From: Poecilobothrus nobilitatus
Taxonomy: Eukaryota > Arthropoda > Insecta > Diptera > Dolichopodidae
Reading direction: 5' to 3'
Assembly (NCBI GenBank): GCA_947095535.1
Contig: OX352774.1
Location: 214,322,965-214,386,964, forward strand
DNA length: 64,000 bases
In this document: one piece after another, positions 12,034-24,742 of the stretch
How the letters are laid out: each line of letters opens with the position of its first letter
Numbering within the stretch: the first letter of the stretch is position 1
Program-made: the position numbers and the translations under genes
The notes under the pieces: generated by a model
Seen by the model: the letters and a program-made list of their open reading frames with translations, nothing else
Told to the model about the DNA's origin: nothing
The model's database searches: none

Positions 12034-14694
12034 AACCCATATGTATCTTTTGTAACCTGTTCCGAAAAATGTTTAAAGAATATGTACATAATTAATTATA
12101 ACTAATCATGTAAATACAGAACATTGCCTTTGAAAGAGAAATACTTGCATTTAAAAATGAAATTTTACACTCGAAATGAAATTACTTCTAATTAAAAAAA
12201 AACAAATCTTGTACTTTAAATTAAAAGCTTTTTTCTTAAAGTAAAAGAGGTATATATTATACCATCAAAAATTTTTGAAACGGGAAAACAACTTACTTTA
12301 GAACCTTATAAAAAATTTTCATCAATTGTTTTAATTAAACACTTTTCTATTTGCCTAATTGTAATACAAATGGAATATACATTTTGTTATTCAACAAAGG
12401 AAAACTCGTTGGTTACCTAAAGTATATATAATTACAATTTCTACTAATACCGACGTTAAAATAATGTGTAAAGAAGCTTCCATTTATTTTGTGTACCATA
12501 AATTATATTGTGATATTTTGTTGTGTAATTTATTAAGGATTATTTTCTATAATTTTTCATTTTTTTCTTTAATTTTGTGAGGTTAATATGATAAAATTAA
12601 AATGTCAAAGGATAAAACTTTATCTGTGACTGTCAGTTACCATGTTTAAGAGAAGAAAAAGTACATTGAAAATGAAAATTTTTGTTATGTAGGCGAAAAA
12701 TTACATTTTTTTTTTTTGACTAATATTTTTTTCAATATATGGGACAAAACAATGGTTTTTGATTTTTCTTTTTGTTGTATATAATAAAGATAAATTTATT
12801 CAAATTAGAATATAAATTTAGATATGACAAAACTTTAATGAGATAGGATATTAATTAGATACAATCATTAGGTATTTAGTAAATATAGAGTTTATATAGA
12901 ATATTATAAACACCTAAAATTGTTAATAAGATAAATATGGTATATTTTATAAACGTTGGCAATTTTAAAATAAAGATCAAATAAATAATCCTTTTTTTTA
13001 ACAAATGTGAATAATGATAATAATCATGAATAATAATTAATTGCCTGGGTATATTTTAAAACAAAGAATACGTAATGGATTTAATAATTTATGGCTATTT
13101 TTGTTATTTTGCTAATTAATAGGTATTTTAATTTATTCTATATGTGTGTACTTAATTATAGATTTGCAAAATATTTGAAAAAAAATTATTTCTAATTAAA
13201 ATAGGACAATGATATCCTAACTTTCATAATGGCATAGGACAATGATATCTTTTTTTTAAAAAAAGTTAATATTTTTAACCTATAAGTTATTTGGTTTTTA
13301 AATTGATTTTAAATAAATAATTTGGTGTTAGAAATTGAATAGACTGTTAGGACAGCTAACACACTTTGTACGATATATGAAGATTGAATGAAAATAAAAA
13401 ATTAAATTGGTTTTCATTTTTATATTCTTTTATTTAAACAAATTTCGAACTAAATTTATATAATTTTTCAATGAAAATTTTTAAAGTGATTCATTTTCTT
13501 TGATTTCATATTTTTTTGCAAAACTACTCAATAAGACCCAGTTAAAAACATATATATTATCTATATTTACCCAAATCTATTGCTTTAATTAGTATAGATA
13601 ACGGACAACAACAATAAAAACCTAACTAACTAGATCTCCGCAATAAGCAATGAAAATACTAGTTTAGTGATAGATGTCTTGTATGCTGACAATTAGTTGT
13701 AGATGTCTTTTGTATCCAGCAAGTGGAAAAAGTCTTTCAAAAGAACTACTTAAAATATCAAATGGAAAACCACCTGATTAAATATTTTTTAACACAATCT
13801 GAAGATAAATCATGGATAGGGATGGAAAATAAGTTTAAATATTAGGAATATTTATCGAATATTTATACTCCACCTAGAATATATTGCGTAACTTAAAAAA
13901 TTTAGTAACTAAGTAAAAAGATTTATTCAGTATCATTTTTGATACTAAAAACGATAAAAAATGTTTATAATAAATTAAAATTAGTCCCCAGTTAATACTA
14001 GATGAGATTTATTAATCTTAGTTAATCCCAAATGTAAAAACGCGCCCGCTTAACGAATAAAAAACAAAATAAAAAAAAAACGCAATTTGATAGAGAAGCG
14101 GTTAATTATTCAAGTTTGATCGGGTGATGGGTTAAAACCTTTTGTAGAAGGGTAGCCATTAAAAGAATAAATTAATAAAGTACATTATTACATCCTTCGA
14201 TAATATATACATATAGATAGAGTATAAAAATAAAAATGTATTGATGTCAAAAAAATTTTTTAAATTTTTGTTGAAAATAAGGTTTTTTCGTTTTTGTAAT
14301 TTCTCCATTTAACCTTTGTAAAATTTAAAAAAATCGGGTTTAGTTTAGTTGTATATATATATATATCGAATTATTTATTTATTAATTTAAATTAGTTTAT
14401 TTTAACATCGTTATATGTTATAATTAATTAAACCTTAAGATATTTTCTTTATGATATGAAATTTTGTTCTAAGGTTTATTGAAATTGGTAAGGAAACTTT
14501 ATTAAGAATAAACTTTGAATCTTCCTCTATCAGTTGGTACTAATATGTCATTTGATTTTCATCTTTTAGAACCTTTAAAACTGAAAAATTGTTAAAAAGA
14601 ACAAAAACTGAGTGTTTTTTTTAATTTTTAATATTTCATTAGTAATTTTTTGTATTCAATAATTTAAGAGTCATTTACATTATTGTCCTTTTAG
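12034..14694. other. A+T-rich non-coding DNA with a small direct repeat
   Basis: AGGACAATGATATC occurs twice about 35 bp apart near 13204-13250. A slightly G+C-richer patch at 13980-14160 holds no recognisable coding or transposon motif. A TA run lies at 14351-14367. Confidence 0.5.
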
Positions 14695-14778
14695 ATGAAG
14701 CATTGTTATGTTCAAAATTGTGTCAATAGTAGTTCTAAAGGACGAAATGGCAAGTATGCTCAGCAAGCTCAAGCTGAA
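14695..14778 (+). CDS. candidate 28-codon coding exon, unknown protein
   Basis: The acceptor ATTATTGTCCTTTTAG ends at 14694 and the donor GTAAGT begins at 14779. Between them lie 84 nt (28 codons, phase 0 at both ends) with no stop, starting exactly with ATG. G+C is about 37 % by my count, nearly twice the background. The peptide begins MKHCYVQNCVNSSSKGR and ends in a Gln/Ala-rich stretch, AQQAQAE. I do not recognise the family. The paired Cys near the start recall zinc-binding motifs, but 28 residues are too few to say. The frame stays open past the donor to 15018, but composition drops there, which favours splicing. It could be a first coding exon, an internal exon, or a chance match. Confidence 0.4.
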
Positions 14779-15501
14779 GTAAGTCTAAATATATATGGTT
14801 TAAAAAAAACATTTTACATTTTAGGAAAAATATTTTATGAATTAAACAATACTTACAATATTCTAAATATTATAAAGCTTTCCGAAAAATTCAGGAGAAA
14901 GAGTCCCATGAAGGAAAATTTTAAATATAGGAGCAAAACTTCCATGTGTTGTTGTGTAGAAGCAAACTTCCATGGAACAGTGTTTATCAAAAAGATAAAT
15001 TCGTCAACAAATAGCTGAAACAAACGATAAAATAACCTAATATTGACCGGAAAGCTAGCTACAAAAATATGTATCAATGTACAACTAACAATACTAGTAC
15101 GAAATATCTTTGTAGATTTAAATAATCACGAACATTGTACTTTATTGATCAAAGCTATCATGTTGAGATGTCATGAATATATAATTAAACTCTATTCCAT
15201 TACATTGCATTCAAGACAAAACCAGAATTTTCAGTCGCAAAAAATTAACACGCCTTGTAATATTTCAGGGGGGAACTTGAATAAATATACTTTAATTTAT
15301 TAATTTATAATTTATTTTAAATCTAAATTTTAAAAAGTTTGTTCAATTTTATTAATTTTGAAAAAATATAATATTAATAAACTGTAAACGAAACTTAATT
15401 TTCTTTTTTTTAATAATTTTTATTTAATTTTTTTTTTTATTTTTTAAAAATTTTTTTTCTACTTACAGAACAATGCGTACAATTTTTTTTATAATACTCT
15501 A

Positions 15502-15502
<1 letters not shown>
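14779..15502. other. putative intron; A+T-rich, no defined feature
   Basis: Contains a repeated AAACTTCCATG (near 14936 and 14964) and a somewhat G+C-richer stretch at 15040-15290 whose 86-codon open frame has no recognisable domain. A good acceptor-like sequence, TTTTCTACTTACAG, ends at 15468, but no donor was found before the TA microsatellite. Confidence 0.4.

Positions 15503-15550
<48 letters not shown>
15503..15550. repeat. (TA)n microsatellite, ~24 units
   Basis: An uninterrupted alternating TA run of about 48 bp, the longest pure microsatellite in the window. Its length is likely to vary between individuals and to be error-prone in assembly. Confidence 0.95.
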
Positions 15551-15553
<3 letters not shown>

Positions 15554-18500
15554 CGAAAATTACATCTAATAATTTTTGTGTTTGTTTTTAATCAGATATT
15601 TTAAGGTTTTATATTTCTCGAAAAACTTAATAACATTTTAAAGATAATTATTTTATTTTCATAAAAATTTTTCTAACTTTAAATTGATTAAAGAAAAATT
15701 GAACCCGATCAACTAACAACCAAATGTTAACCAAAACTACTAAATAATAAATTTGAGAAAAGAAAATGTATGTATATAAAGTCAACAGGAAATCAAAAAT
15801 AAAAATTTAATCTTTTTCTTTTCAAAAAATAAAAAATGATTTCTTTTAAACTTTTATAAATTATAGTTTACTTCCGAGACTCTTTTGTTTGAATTTGTTT
15901 TAAGATAAGAGCAGGATATCTTTAATCAGCTGGTGATGACACAAAAGGATATTTCCGATTTTATTTTCAAAAGAATATAAGAAGAAAATAATTCTTTTCA
16001 AAAGAATAACGAAAACAAAAAAAGATTTTTAGACTGAAAGCAACAATTAAGTTTTAAAAAATTAAAAGAAAAAATTTTAATTTTGTACTTCAACTCTTCT
16101 TGAAGATGTCCTTACAGGATACTTTTATATTTATTTAACCTTTTTTCTTTCTGTATGAATAAGTAAACAGGTCGTTGTATTATATATTTCTTGTCCTTTA
16201 GTTTGTTTCTCTTCTTCTTTTCTACAAAAATTGTCTTCACTATATATTGCAATTAGATCTTATATACATTCTTTTCTAAAATATTATTCGATCTATTTCT
16301 TCTTTAAACATTTTTCTTAGAAGTTTAATTTTTTTTTCTTTCATAATAAACAAAAAAAAACACAAAAAAAAAGAAATCCTAAGATATTTTCTAAAATTTA
16401 TTCTGAAAATGAAATAAAATTTAAACCACTAACATAGATGTCTTATATAAACTATAGGGTAACCATATATATAATTTTTCATTAGCACCACATAAGAAAT
16501 AACTGTATCGTAATAGCATGTAATTGCGAAAAGGAATTCTTAAAGACAGAATATAATAAAAAATGGTATGTTAACTTCCATATCTAATCAAAAAAAATTT
16601 AAAATTACATAAGAAAACTTGTCCAATGTTGGAAATCTTGTTACTTCCAAAAACTTATTCAAAGTCTGGTAATCCTAATTATATAGCGTTTCAACAAATT
16701 TTTATAAATAAAAATATATGAAAAATAAATAAACTGAAATCCTTTAAATGTACTTACAACAAAAACAGAATTCAGTAAAAATATCAGTAAAAATAATAAG
16801 AGCAGTTTTAAGATTTTATGATATCTATCCATAGGTTCTGGTGTACGAATACAGGATAAAAACAAATAGATATAAGTAAGAAGAGCTCAATGATAAAAAA
16901 TATTTACTTCTATTTTTTATTCGTCTATACAGAAAGATTTTTATCTGTTCCTGGTTTTAAGTATACATTTTTGGTATATGGATAATGATTTCAAATGACA
17001 ACGACAATACCGTTATTGTTGTTGTACTGTATTTTTCTAACAGCTGAAATTTCTTGTAATTTGTTTTTTTTTTTGGTTTTTTGTAAAGGAAGCAAATGGA
17101 TAAAAATGAAGATATGTATACAGGAAATGAAATATATATACAGGAAATTCTAAAAAAAAAATTTTTCATTTTTTTTTTTTCTAAGTAATATGAAGTTTCT
17201 TTTAAAATTATCCTGAAGGAAGTATGGAACTTAATATGTACTTTAAATTGCTTGGTTCTTTGAAAAAAATAAAATAAATAAAAATGTATTTTTTTCATGA
17301 TTTGTGTATATTATTTTGTTTTTGTAAAAGTTAAAAGTAAAATGAATTTTAAACTTTACCAACTTACCAAGAATTGAAAATTTTCTGTTTTATTTAACTT
17401 TTTGATTATTGCTTTTATCACGTTTATTTTAACGAACGACGAATTTAAAGAGGAGAAAGTATAGATAAATATAAACAGAAATTTTCTTAAGTACATATTG
17501 CCTGCAGTATGGTAAATTTTTGTTTAGAAAATTTTTTTTTTGAATCTTTTAAATTCAAATACTTTTGAAAACAATGAATTTAAAATAAAAGGGGTAAAAT
17601 TGTAATTCATTTTTAGTTTCTAAATTAACTACCTGGTTGGTGATGGTTCAGATAATTAGAGTTGATTACCGAAAATACTTGTGATAAATTAAATTTAATT
17701 AGCCGGTTTTTTTTTTTTAAGAAAAAGAAGATTTTTGTATAAGCAATGAAAATATTTGTTTATATATACAATTTTGGAATGAATTCAAAGAAAACAAAAA
17801 GAACAAAAAATTACAAGGTTTGTTATTCATTCAAACAAATTAGTAATGAAAAAAGTATTTCGAAAAATTAATTATTAATATTTTTACTTTAAATTAACGT
17901 TTCTTTACCATTTTTAAATATTTTTATAGCCTTATTTTAAATGATAAATATGGTAGAATAAGAAATTTCAATTCATTTTAAATAACATAACTAACTTTAT
18001 AAAAGAGTAAGTGTCATGGTTTCGACTACAAGAGCCCGTCTGTGACAAAAATTCTATACACCGTAGCGTAAGAAAATGTAACAACATTTTAATAGAATAG
18101 ATGCCATTAAAAAATTAACCTCTTAATGATTTTTTTTCAAGCATTCTCAAGCATTCTCACTCTTTACAGAGGTACACTCCTAAACATTTTAAGAAGTCTT
18201 GCTTTTAAATATAAAAGTGTTCCTATAAATTTTTTATTTTAATTTGAGAACAACAAATACAAAAACTTGGTTAAGTATCAAATTAAGACAAAAATAATTG
18301 AATTTTTCTGCAATTTGGTATTTAAATTTAGGATTATGTGAAATCAAGATTCTTTAAGTATTAAGATCCTAGAAAATAAACATAAGACATATTTGAAAAA
18401 GTAATATATGCATATTTCTACTTATTTAAGAACAATAAGTGACAAAAAAAATGTTGGTTACAACTTTTCTCAAATTTTTTAAAATTTTAGAAATTGATTC

Positions 18501-18600
18501 CCGATTTTCCATAATTTTCTTTACAAAAGGCAAAGTAACTTAGACCCTAGATATTCCAGAATTCTTTATATTAATTCTTTTAGAAATTGCCCTTTTTTGG
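15551..18600. other. A+T-rich non-coding DNA, nothing recognised
   Basis: T-rich and A-rich tracts throughout. A 113-codon minus-strand frame (16957-17298) is mostly Phe/Lys/Ile/Ser from such tracts and looks accidental. GCATTCTCAAGCATTCTCA is a short direct duplication near 18140-18160. Confidence 0.5.
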
Positions 18601-18790
18601 GCCTCGGTGGCCTAGTGGGTAAGGGCGTATAAAATTTGCTGCACGCACCAAGATAGTGTGGGTTCGAATCCCACACACTTCGTAAGAGTTATTCCCTCTT
18701 AAGACATTTACATCCACGCCTGAAAAGGAAAGGCTGTGTAATTTCTTGTTCACATTTATGTGGCAGAGAAATGCACTAAAAATAAAAAAT
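18601..18790 (+). mobile_element. tRNA-derived SINE
   Basis: The RNA polymerase III internal promoter is clear. The A box TGGCCTAGTGGG is at 18608-18619, and the B box GGTTCGAATCC, a perfect consensus match, is at 18661-18671, about 41 bp downstream. The T arm folds perfectly (GTGTGGG, TTCGAAT loop, CCCACAC). The acceptor stem does not close, so this is not a working tRNA gene. A tRNA-unrelated body follows (about 18685-18775, with CATCCACGCCTGAAAAGG) and ends in an A-rich tail near 18776-18790. Partly matching AAATT..CCCTTT words flank the element and may be a worn target duplication. Only one copy was seen in the window. Confidence 0.85.
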
Positions 18791-20560
18791 TTCTTCCCTT
18801 TCTTTAAACTTTTTTTATCGCTTTAATTGAATTTTTTATATTTAACTTAGGTGAATTTAATTTCAATTTATTTTAAGTTCTTTTAATAATCTAATTAAAT
18901 AAAGAAGGTGATAAACCATCCTTTTTTATCTTTAATTAAACACTTATTAATTAAATTTACAAAAATAATATATTTACACATGTTTATGATATATGGAGAA
19001 ATACTCTAAAGTGTACAAAAGCATTATTGTATCACTTAAATTATACTTATTAAATTAAGCGTAAATTACTTTTAATGCATAATAAAAATTAGTACATTCA
19101 TATAAATAATATGCTTTTTTGTTTCAAAATTAAAACAAAAACAAAAAAAATATCATTTAATAACTTTAAGAGCTTAACATTAAAAATCGTACAGAAAACA
19201 AAATAGTTATCATTCTTTTATTTCAATTTAATGTACCATAAATTTTTGTTAAAAGCGTAACAAAATATTACAACAGTGGCCGACATAATTTTTCCGCTGT
19301 AAACAAAAATTTTCCTCTAAATAAAAGTAAATAAAAAATTTATTATGATAGAAATATGAGTGCTTAAAATATTATTAATTTACTTTATTTTGAAAAAATT
19401 TTTGAATTCTTATGCCTTGCCTATATATTAAATTTTTTTTTTTAAATATAATTGTGTCGACGAGCAATGATTTTAACTTAAGTAACTATTTATAGAACTA
19501 TAAAGTCACGTGATTATAGTTGAAAAATGACTATTCAAAGGACTATTTATCATTTCGAAATAAATATATTGCCTGAATATCTTTAACTTAGAGTATATTT
19601 TTAACTAGTTATTGACTGAATGATTCAATTAAAGTATACTTAAAACTGTTTTTCCCCATCTTTTTAAATTTTGGTGTAAGTTCATAATATTTTAACGAAT
19701 TTTCTGTCTATAGTTTTTGATATGATAAACCTAAAATATTTTTAATATATTGTTATTTTTCCTTCTGAAACTTAAACTGCACAAATAGTTTTGATAAAAA
19801 CAAAATAATCAGAGAAAAAGAGTTACTTAGTTGTTTTTTTTTTCGACTGGTTTAGACTTAGGAAAAGTCTTTTTACGGACATTGAATAATATAAGGAATA
19901 TTATAAACTGATAAACTGACTGTTTTTAAAGAGTTTTATATTAAAACTTTAATTATAGTTTCTGTACAATTATAATAAAAATTCAGTTATATATAAAAAT
20001 ATAAAACTGTAAGCAATGTTTTCCTTGCGAAACCAATGAAAAGGAAACCAAAAACCATTTAAAACTATAAACAAAGTAGCAGAGTTCACTTTTCCAATAC
20101 TAATCCTAACAATCCCAAGAAAATGTTTTAATGCTATATTTTGGCAAAATATATAGTGTAATAATTAAATATAATATTTTATGTTTTAGAAATTTTGTCA
20201 ACTACTGTATTTCTTTTTTTTCTACTAAAATGTGTAAGTAAGTACTAACACTAGAAAAATAAACATTGTAAAAGTAATTAAAAGAGCCATTATAAAAAAT
20301 TGTTTTGTAAAAAGTTAGTTTTTTGCTTTTTTGAAAAAAAAAAACAAAAAGTAGTTAGTGGATTTGTGAAAATATGTAACTAAAGCAAAATTTTAATGAA
20401 AATTTTAAAAATAATCCTGTCTATTTATATAAAATATGTTTGTGTAATAAAAATTCTTTATATGACACACATAGAAATTTTACAATAGTTAAAAATTTTC
20501 CAGTATTAAATAGCGTCCAGTTTTTAAAAAAAAAAACAAATTAGTCAAATAAAAATTTTT
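18791..20560. other. A+T-rich non-coding DNA, nothing recognised
   Basis: No open frame of note, no terminal repeats and no transposon motif seen. A CTTAG-GTGAAT junction near 18850 is a weak splice-like sequence. Confidence 0.6.
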
Positions 20561-20564
20561 TAAA

Positions 20565-20597
20565 CTTTTCTTTTTTTTTTTTTTTTTAGGTGAGTAT
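20565..20597 (+). promoter_or_regulatory. candidate recursive-splicing (ratchet) site
   Basis: A pyrimidine tract of more than 20 bases ends in TTTTAG at 20589 and is followed with no intervening base by GTGAGTAT (20590-20597). An acceptor fused to a strong donor is the form of the zero-nucleotide exons used to remove long fly introns in steps. It is on the same strand as the candidate exons at 2807 and 14695. T-tracts are common here, but joined to an 8-base donor match they are rare. Function is inferred only. Confidence 0.4.
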
Positions 20598-22004
20598 CGT
20601 TTGAAATTAAAGTTTGGACATTAAAAATATATGTGATAATTTTCAAGTTTTTTTTTTTTTTTTTCAAAAATCAAAAACTATTATAGAAATATTTTAAATT
20701 TTAATTTTAGAGTTAATATTTAAACTTTAATAACAAAGTTTTTATTGGATTAATTGGAAAACAAAATTTTTTTGAGATTTTATTCTAAAAAAAAAAAAAA
20801 TTCACATTTCGTGACCAGATTTATTTTAGAAGAAGTTTAACTTAACAAATTTAATAAAAGTTAAAAATAAAATTATATATATAAAATTGAAATGTATGTA
20901 TAAAATATATGTATTACTAAAAATTTAAATGTATATTATATAAAAGAAATTTTTGTACGATATTAAGCGACAGGTGGAGATTATAATATCTAAAATTAAA
21001 TTTAAAAGATTACTTGTCCTTACAATTTTATTTAAAAAAGTTTTACAAATTTATCAAAAAAAAAAATGCTTAATAACTTCAATAAAGAATAAAGAATAGT
21101 TTTTTTTTTCTAAAAATGTTCTTAAAAATTGAAATAATATTTTTTAAATAAATTTGACAATATTGAAAAATTGATTTGACTGTTGCAAATGGACTTTCTT
21201 TTATTTTACAATTGGTTGCTTACTTGGACATCCTGTATTTACTATATAACTTATTGGAATAGACCAAATCCGTTACAGGATATCCTGTCTGTAACCTAAG
21301 TTTTAATTTTATATATCCTTATTTCTTTTTTTAAAAAGTAAATTTTAATATGAAAAAAGATCCTTGTGAAAATTGCACCTGATAAGATTGATTTTTCAGA
21401 AAAAATCACATATTAAAGATACTTTGTGATAATTTTTTTTATAATAGAAACAATCATAAGTTTCCAAAATACCAAATCCTGATTTTAAATCATTATTTTG
21501 TTTCAGTTTTGTTATTCACTTTTCATATTGAAATTGATGTAGCCTTTGTCTAAAAAAAACAGTAATTAATATGGTGTTGCATATTCGTTGCATATTTCAA
21601 ATATAAATAGCAAAAAAAAACAGCAACAGTAAACACTTTTAACATTTCAAACAAAATCTATTCATTTGATTAAAGAGCAAAACAAATCTTGGACAATTAT
21701 TTAAAACAAAGAGTTTCTTTTCTTTTGTGTGAAAATTCTAATCATTAATCAATTTAAAAGTTGACAATAAATAATTTTCTCTATTATATTCAGTTTTTTT
21801 TAAAACAATATTTAAAAGTACATATTTAATATTATCACAAAATTATTTGGAGCATAAAATAACACAGAGATGAAAACATTCTGAAAAACTAAAAATCAGG
21901 GCCATACTATAAACAATTGACAAACTATTAAAAAAAATTCATGACACATATTTTAATTTCCACAAGTAAAAGTTGATTGTTTCAAAAAAAAAAAACAAAG
22001 AAAA
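20598..22004. other. A+T-rich non-coding DNA with a perfect 14-bp palindrome
   Basis: ACAGGATATCCTGT (21275-21288) is a perfect palindrome. Forty-odd bases upstream is CTTGGACATCCTGTA (near 21223-21238), a related half-site in the opposite sense, so this may be the remains of a small inverted-repeat element. No other feature was seen. Confidence 0.4.
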
Positions 22005-22658
22005 ACATGGAAGAGTGTAGAGTTGATTGTGTCAACTTTAAGATACCCATACGAACATAATTTATGTTGGTTCCATAAAATTTTATCACCTTTTAGAAAA
22101 TTTAAAATGTTTAACTTTATTAAGTTTCAAAATAAGAGAATATAAATTTCGTAGTTACTCGAACCTGTTGCGTTACACTAACCAAGTTTTGCAGAAGTCG
22201 TTGGCATAAAACTTAGTTTCTTTTAAGAAAATTCTAAATATTTAGCAGGTATGCACTTTTCGCCTCACATCAATCAAATTTTACAGAAATTGTTAGCATA
22301 AAACTAGTTAGTTTTGACAAAATTTCAGACATCTATCTTAATTATACATTGATTTATGTACGTATTAGAAAAAAAGTTGTATGGCAGCTACTCGAACCTG
22401 TCAGTTGAAATTGTTCCATTTAAATAGCGCAACTGTCATTTACCTAAAAATCACATGGTAAAAATTTCAGAATCCTAGCTCATTACCGTTTGAGCTATTG
22501 TGTGGACATAAAGATACAGTTATTTTCATCGACTGAGAATGCATCCAACCATGAGCAAGAATGTAATATATTTTTATATATCTATCATCTTCATCTTTAA
22601 AATGATACAAACTTAATGGCAAATTTATTATACTATTTAACTATGTTCGTATGGGAAT
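22005..22658 (+). mobile_element. diverged family-A relative with 17-bp inverted repeats
   Basis: ATACCCATACGAACATA (22043-22059) is matched, with one mismatch, by the reverse complement of 22642-22658. The 38 bp to the left (GGAAGAGTGTAG, GTTGATTGTGTCAACTT) correspond to the block outside the left inverted repeat of family A copy 1. Internally, a stretch ending TCTAGCT...GTTTGAGCTA at about 22465-22500 matches the stretch before the GACGG boxes of copy 1. About 100 bp is duplicated inside: CAGAAGTCGTTGGCATAAAA near 22191 and CAGAAATTGTTAGCATAAAA near 22285. No coding capacity was seen. Confidence 0.6.
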
Positions 22659-24689
22659 TAAACACACATAGTTTCAATATGTTTTTTCTTCCATTCAACA
22701 CAAGGATGCAGTAAAACATGATTAAAATAAAAAGTAAAGTAGTAGATATAACAGAAGATTTTTAAAGAGGTACATTTGATTTAGAGTTCTGACTAGAAAT
22801 GTTCCGGAGGGACTGGGGTGATGGGTGGGACTATATAAAAAAGTTGTTCCACAAGATTAATTTTTGAATTATAACTAACTATGATTAGCATTTCCTTGTT
22901 CTATTTTAGACGATGTAGACATTTAGTAAAGAGACGGACATAGTAAAATTTATAAGAAAATTTTTTAAATGTTTTTTAAAAAAAATGCTAAAAAATGATA
23001 AAAAAAAAAAAAAAAGAAAATGAACAACCCAATATTGTACCGGAAATAAATTTCCAATGAATGAATACATGTCAATAATGAAAAATAATAATTGAATACT
23101 GAAAAGAGTAATGAAGAAAACAAACAAAAAGAAAATCAAAGTTATATAGTGTATGTATGTATTTATATATACTTGAAGTGTTTGAGAGAATATTGAAACT
23201 CAGTTTCATGAATTATGTTAGTTGATGTGCTTTTTTCAATCTTCTCATAAAAAAAAGAAAAACCTATTATAAAACAACAGAGAAATAATGGAATGAAAAT
23301 TTTAATTTAAAAAGAAAATATTTATTAATAAATATGTTGAATTTTACAATTAAATGACAAATTTGATAAAAATGAAAATTGATTTAAATTTTAAAGAATT
23401 TTGCATTCTTTTTAAACAATTTAAGGTAGAAAAAAAAAATATTTGCCTAACTGTAAAATTTATTTTCTTTTTTAATGGAATTTAAATTGTCTTTATGATT
23501 ATGAAAATTTTTGAGAAATCAAATAAATATGAAAAAAATTTAAACACTTTAAATTTGCATTTATTTGAGGTTCCTGTTTTTTAAGTCAAGTATATATAGA
23601 GTCATGTGACAAAAAAAAAAAAATAAAACAATTATAATACAAAGCATGTGTTATATACACTTGAGTTTCTTGTTGTACGAAACTATATTATGAATTTAGT
23701 ATTAATACTACCTATACTGAAAAAATACAGGAAAAACAAAAAAATTTTTACTTTTTTTAAAAAGTACTAAAACTCAAACATATACTAGTATAGTCGTGTT
23801 TGAGACATACATATATTTGATAAAGGTGGAGGTAGAGGTGGGTTTAGTCAGTAAGAATCTGAAATTACAATTCTTGGTGTTTTAGAAAGATTCCCACCTT
23901 TCTTAGGGGAAAAAAAAACAAAATGTCAAGAAATAAGATATCGAAATAAATTGAAATTGAAAAGGAAATTGTTTTTTTTTTTTTTTTTTTTTTTATAAAA
24001 AGAAATAAGAAAATTTATTTTTCTTTGTCTTTTGAAGTTGACTTATAGTTAATAGTTTTAAATTTTATGTCTTTTAATTAAAAAATAAAATAATTTATTT
24101 TAAGTTTTTTTTCGTAAACAATGTTTTTATTTAATTAAAAAAAAGTTAGTCCTTTTAATTTTGAAGCTCAAATATTTATTTTTTTTTTATCATGAGGTTT
24201 TTCTGTCATCAGTTTTGGGTATTACTACTACGTGATAAGAATTAATGTAATTTCTTTTTTTTTTTAAATATTACGTACAATGCAATTTATGGTAGAATTT
24301 ATTTAAAATTGAAGAAAAACTTAAAATTTTTAAAAAGAGTTACTTACAGGATAAAAGGAAGAACACAAGAATTGTTAAATAAAAAAAAAAAAACCTTTTA
24401 AAAGTTGTAAAACAATATTAAAAATAATAAATAAAAGTTATTACTTTTTTCTTATGTAAATTACATTTTTTGATTACAGTTTTTTTAACTATTTTCTTTG
24501 TATGTAGAACAATAAGGACATATACATATATGTAGAACAAAAATGACATATTTAAATTCTTATTTATCGAAATTTTTTACATTTTTATGGTTGGTGGTTG
24601 GTAATGCATCAGATCAACATTTTTTCGAACATAGTAAAATTAATAAATAAAATAAATCAAAAAAATGCCGCCATCTCGTGGCTATTATC
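22659..24689. other. A+T-rich non-coding DNA; one CTCF-like word
   Basis: Homopolymer-rich. GCCGCCATCTCGTGG (24667-24681) is the reverse complement of CCACGAGATGGCGGC, close to the animal CTCF core as I recall it. No gene or transposon coding motif was seen. Confidence 0.4.
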
Positions 24690-24742
24690 CTGGAAAAAAA
24701 AGATAATCCTGATTTTGAATCTAACTCTAAAATTCTTTCTAA
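24690..24742 (+). repeat. copy of the ~100-bp dispersed motif, split by a MITE
   Basis: ATCCTGATTTTGAATC then AACTCTAAAATTCTTTCTAA matches the array at 9.04-9.41 kb. It is cut off exactly where the inverted repeat at 24743 begins. Confidence 0.6.

Noticed and set aside
16957..17298. 113-codon minus-strand open frame
   Set aside because: Almost entirely Phe/Lys/Ile/Ser from T- and A-runs, with no motif and no splice or start context. Such frames arise easily in homopolymer-rich DNA.
18601..18682. Functional tRNA gene
   Set aside because: The A and B boxes and T arm are good, but the acceptor stem does not pair and a non-tRNA body with an A-rich tail follows, so it is a SINE.
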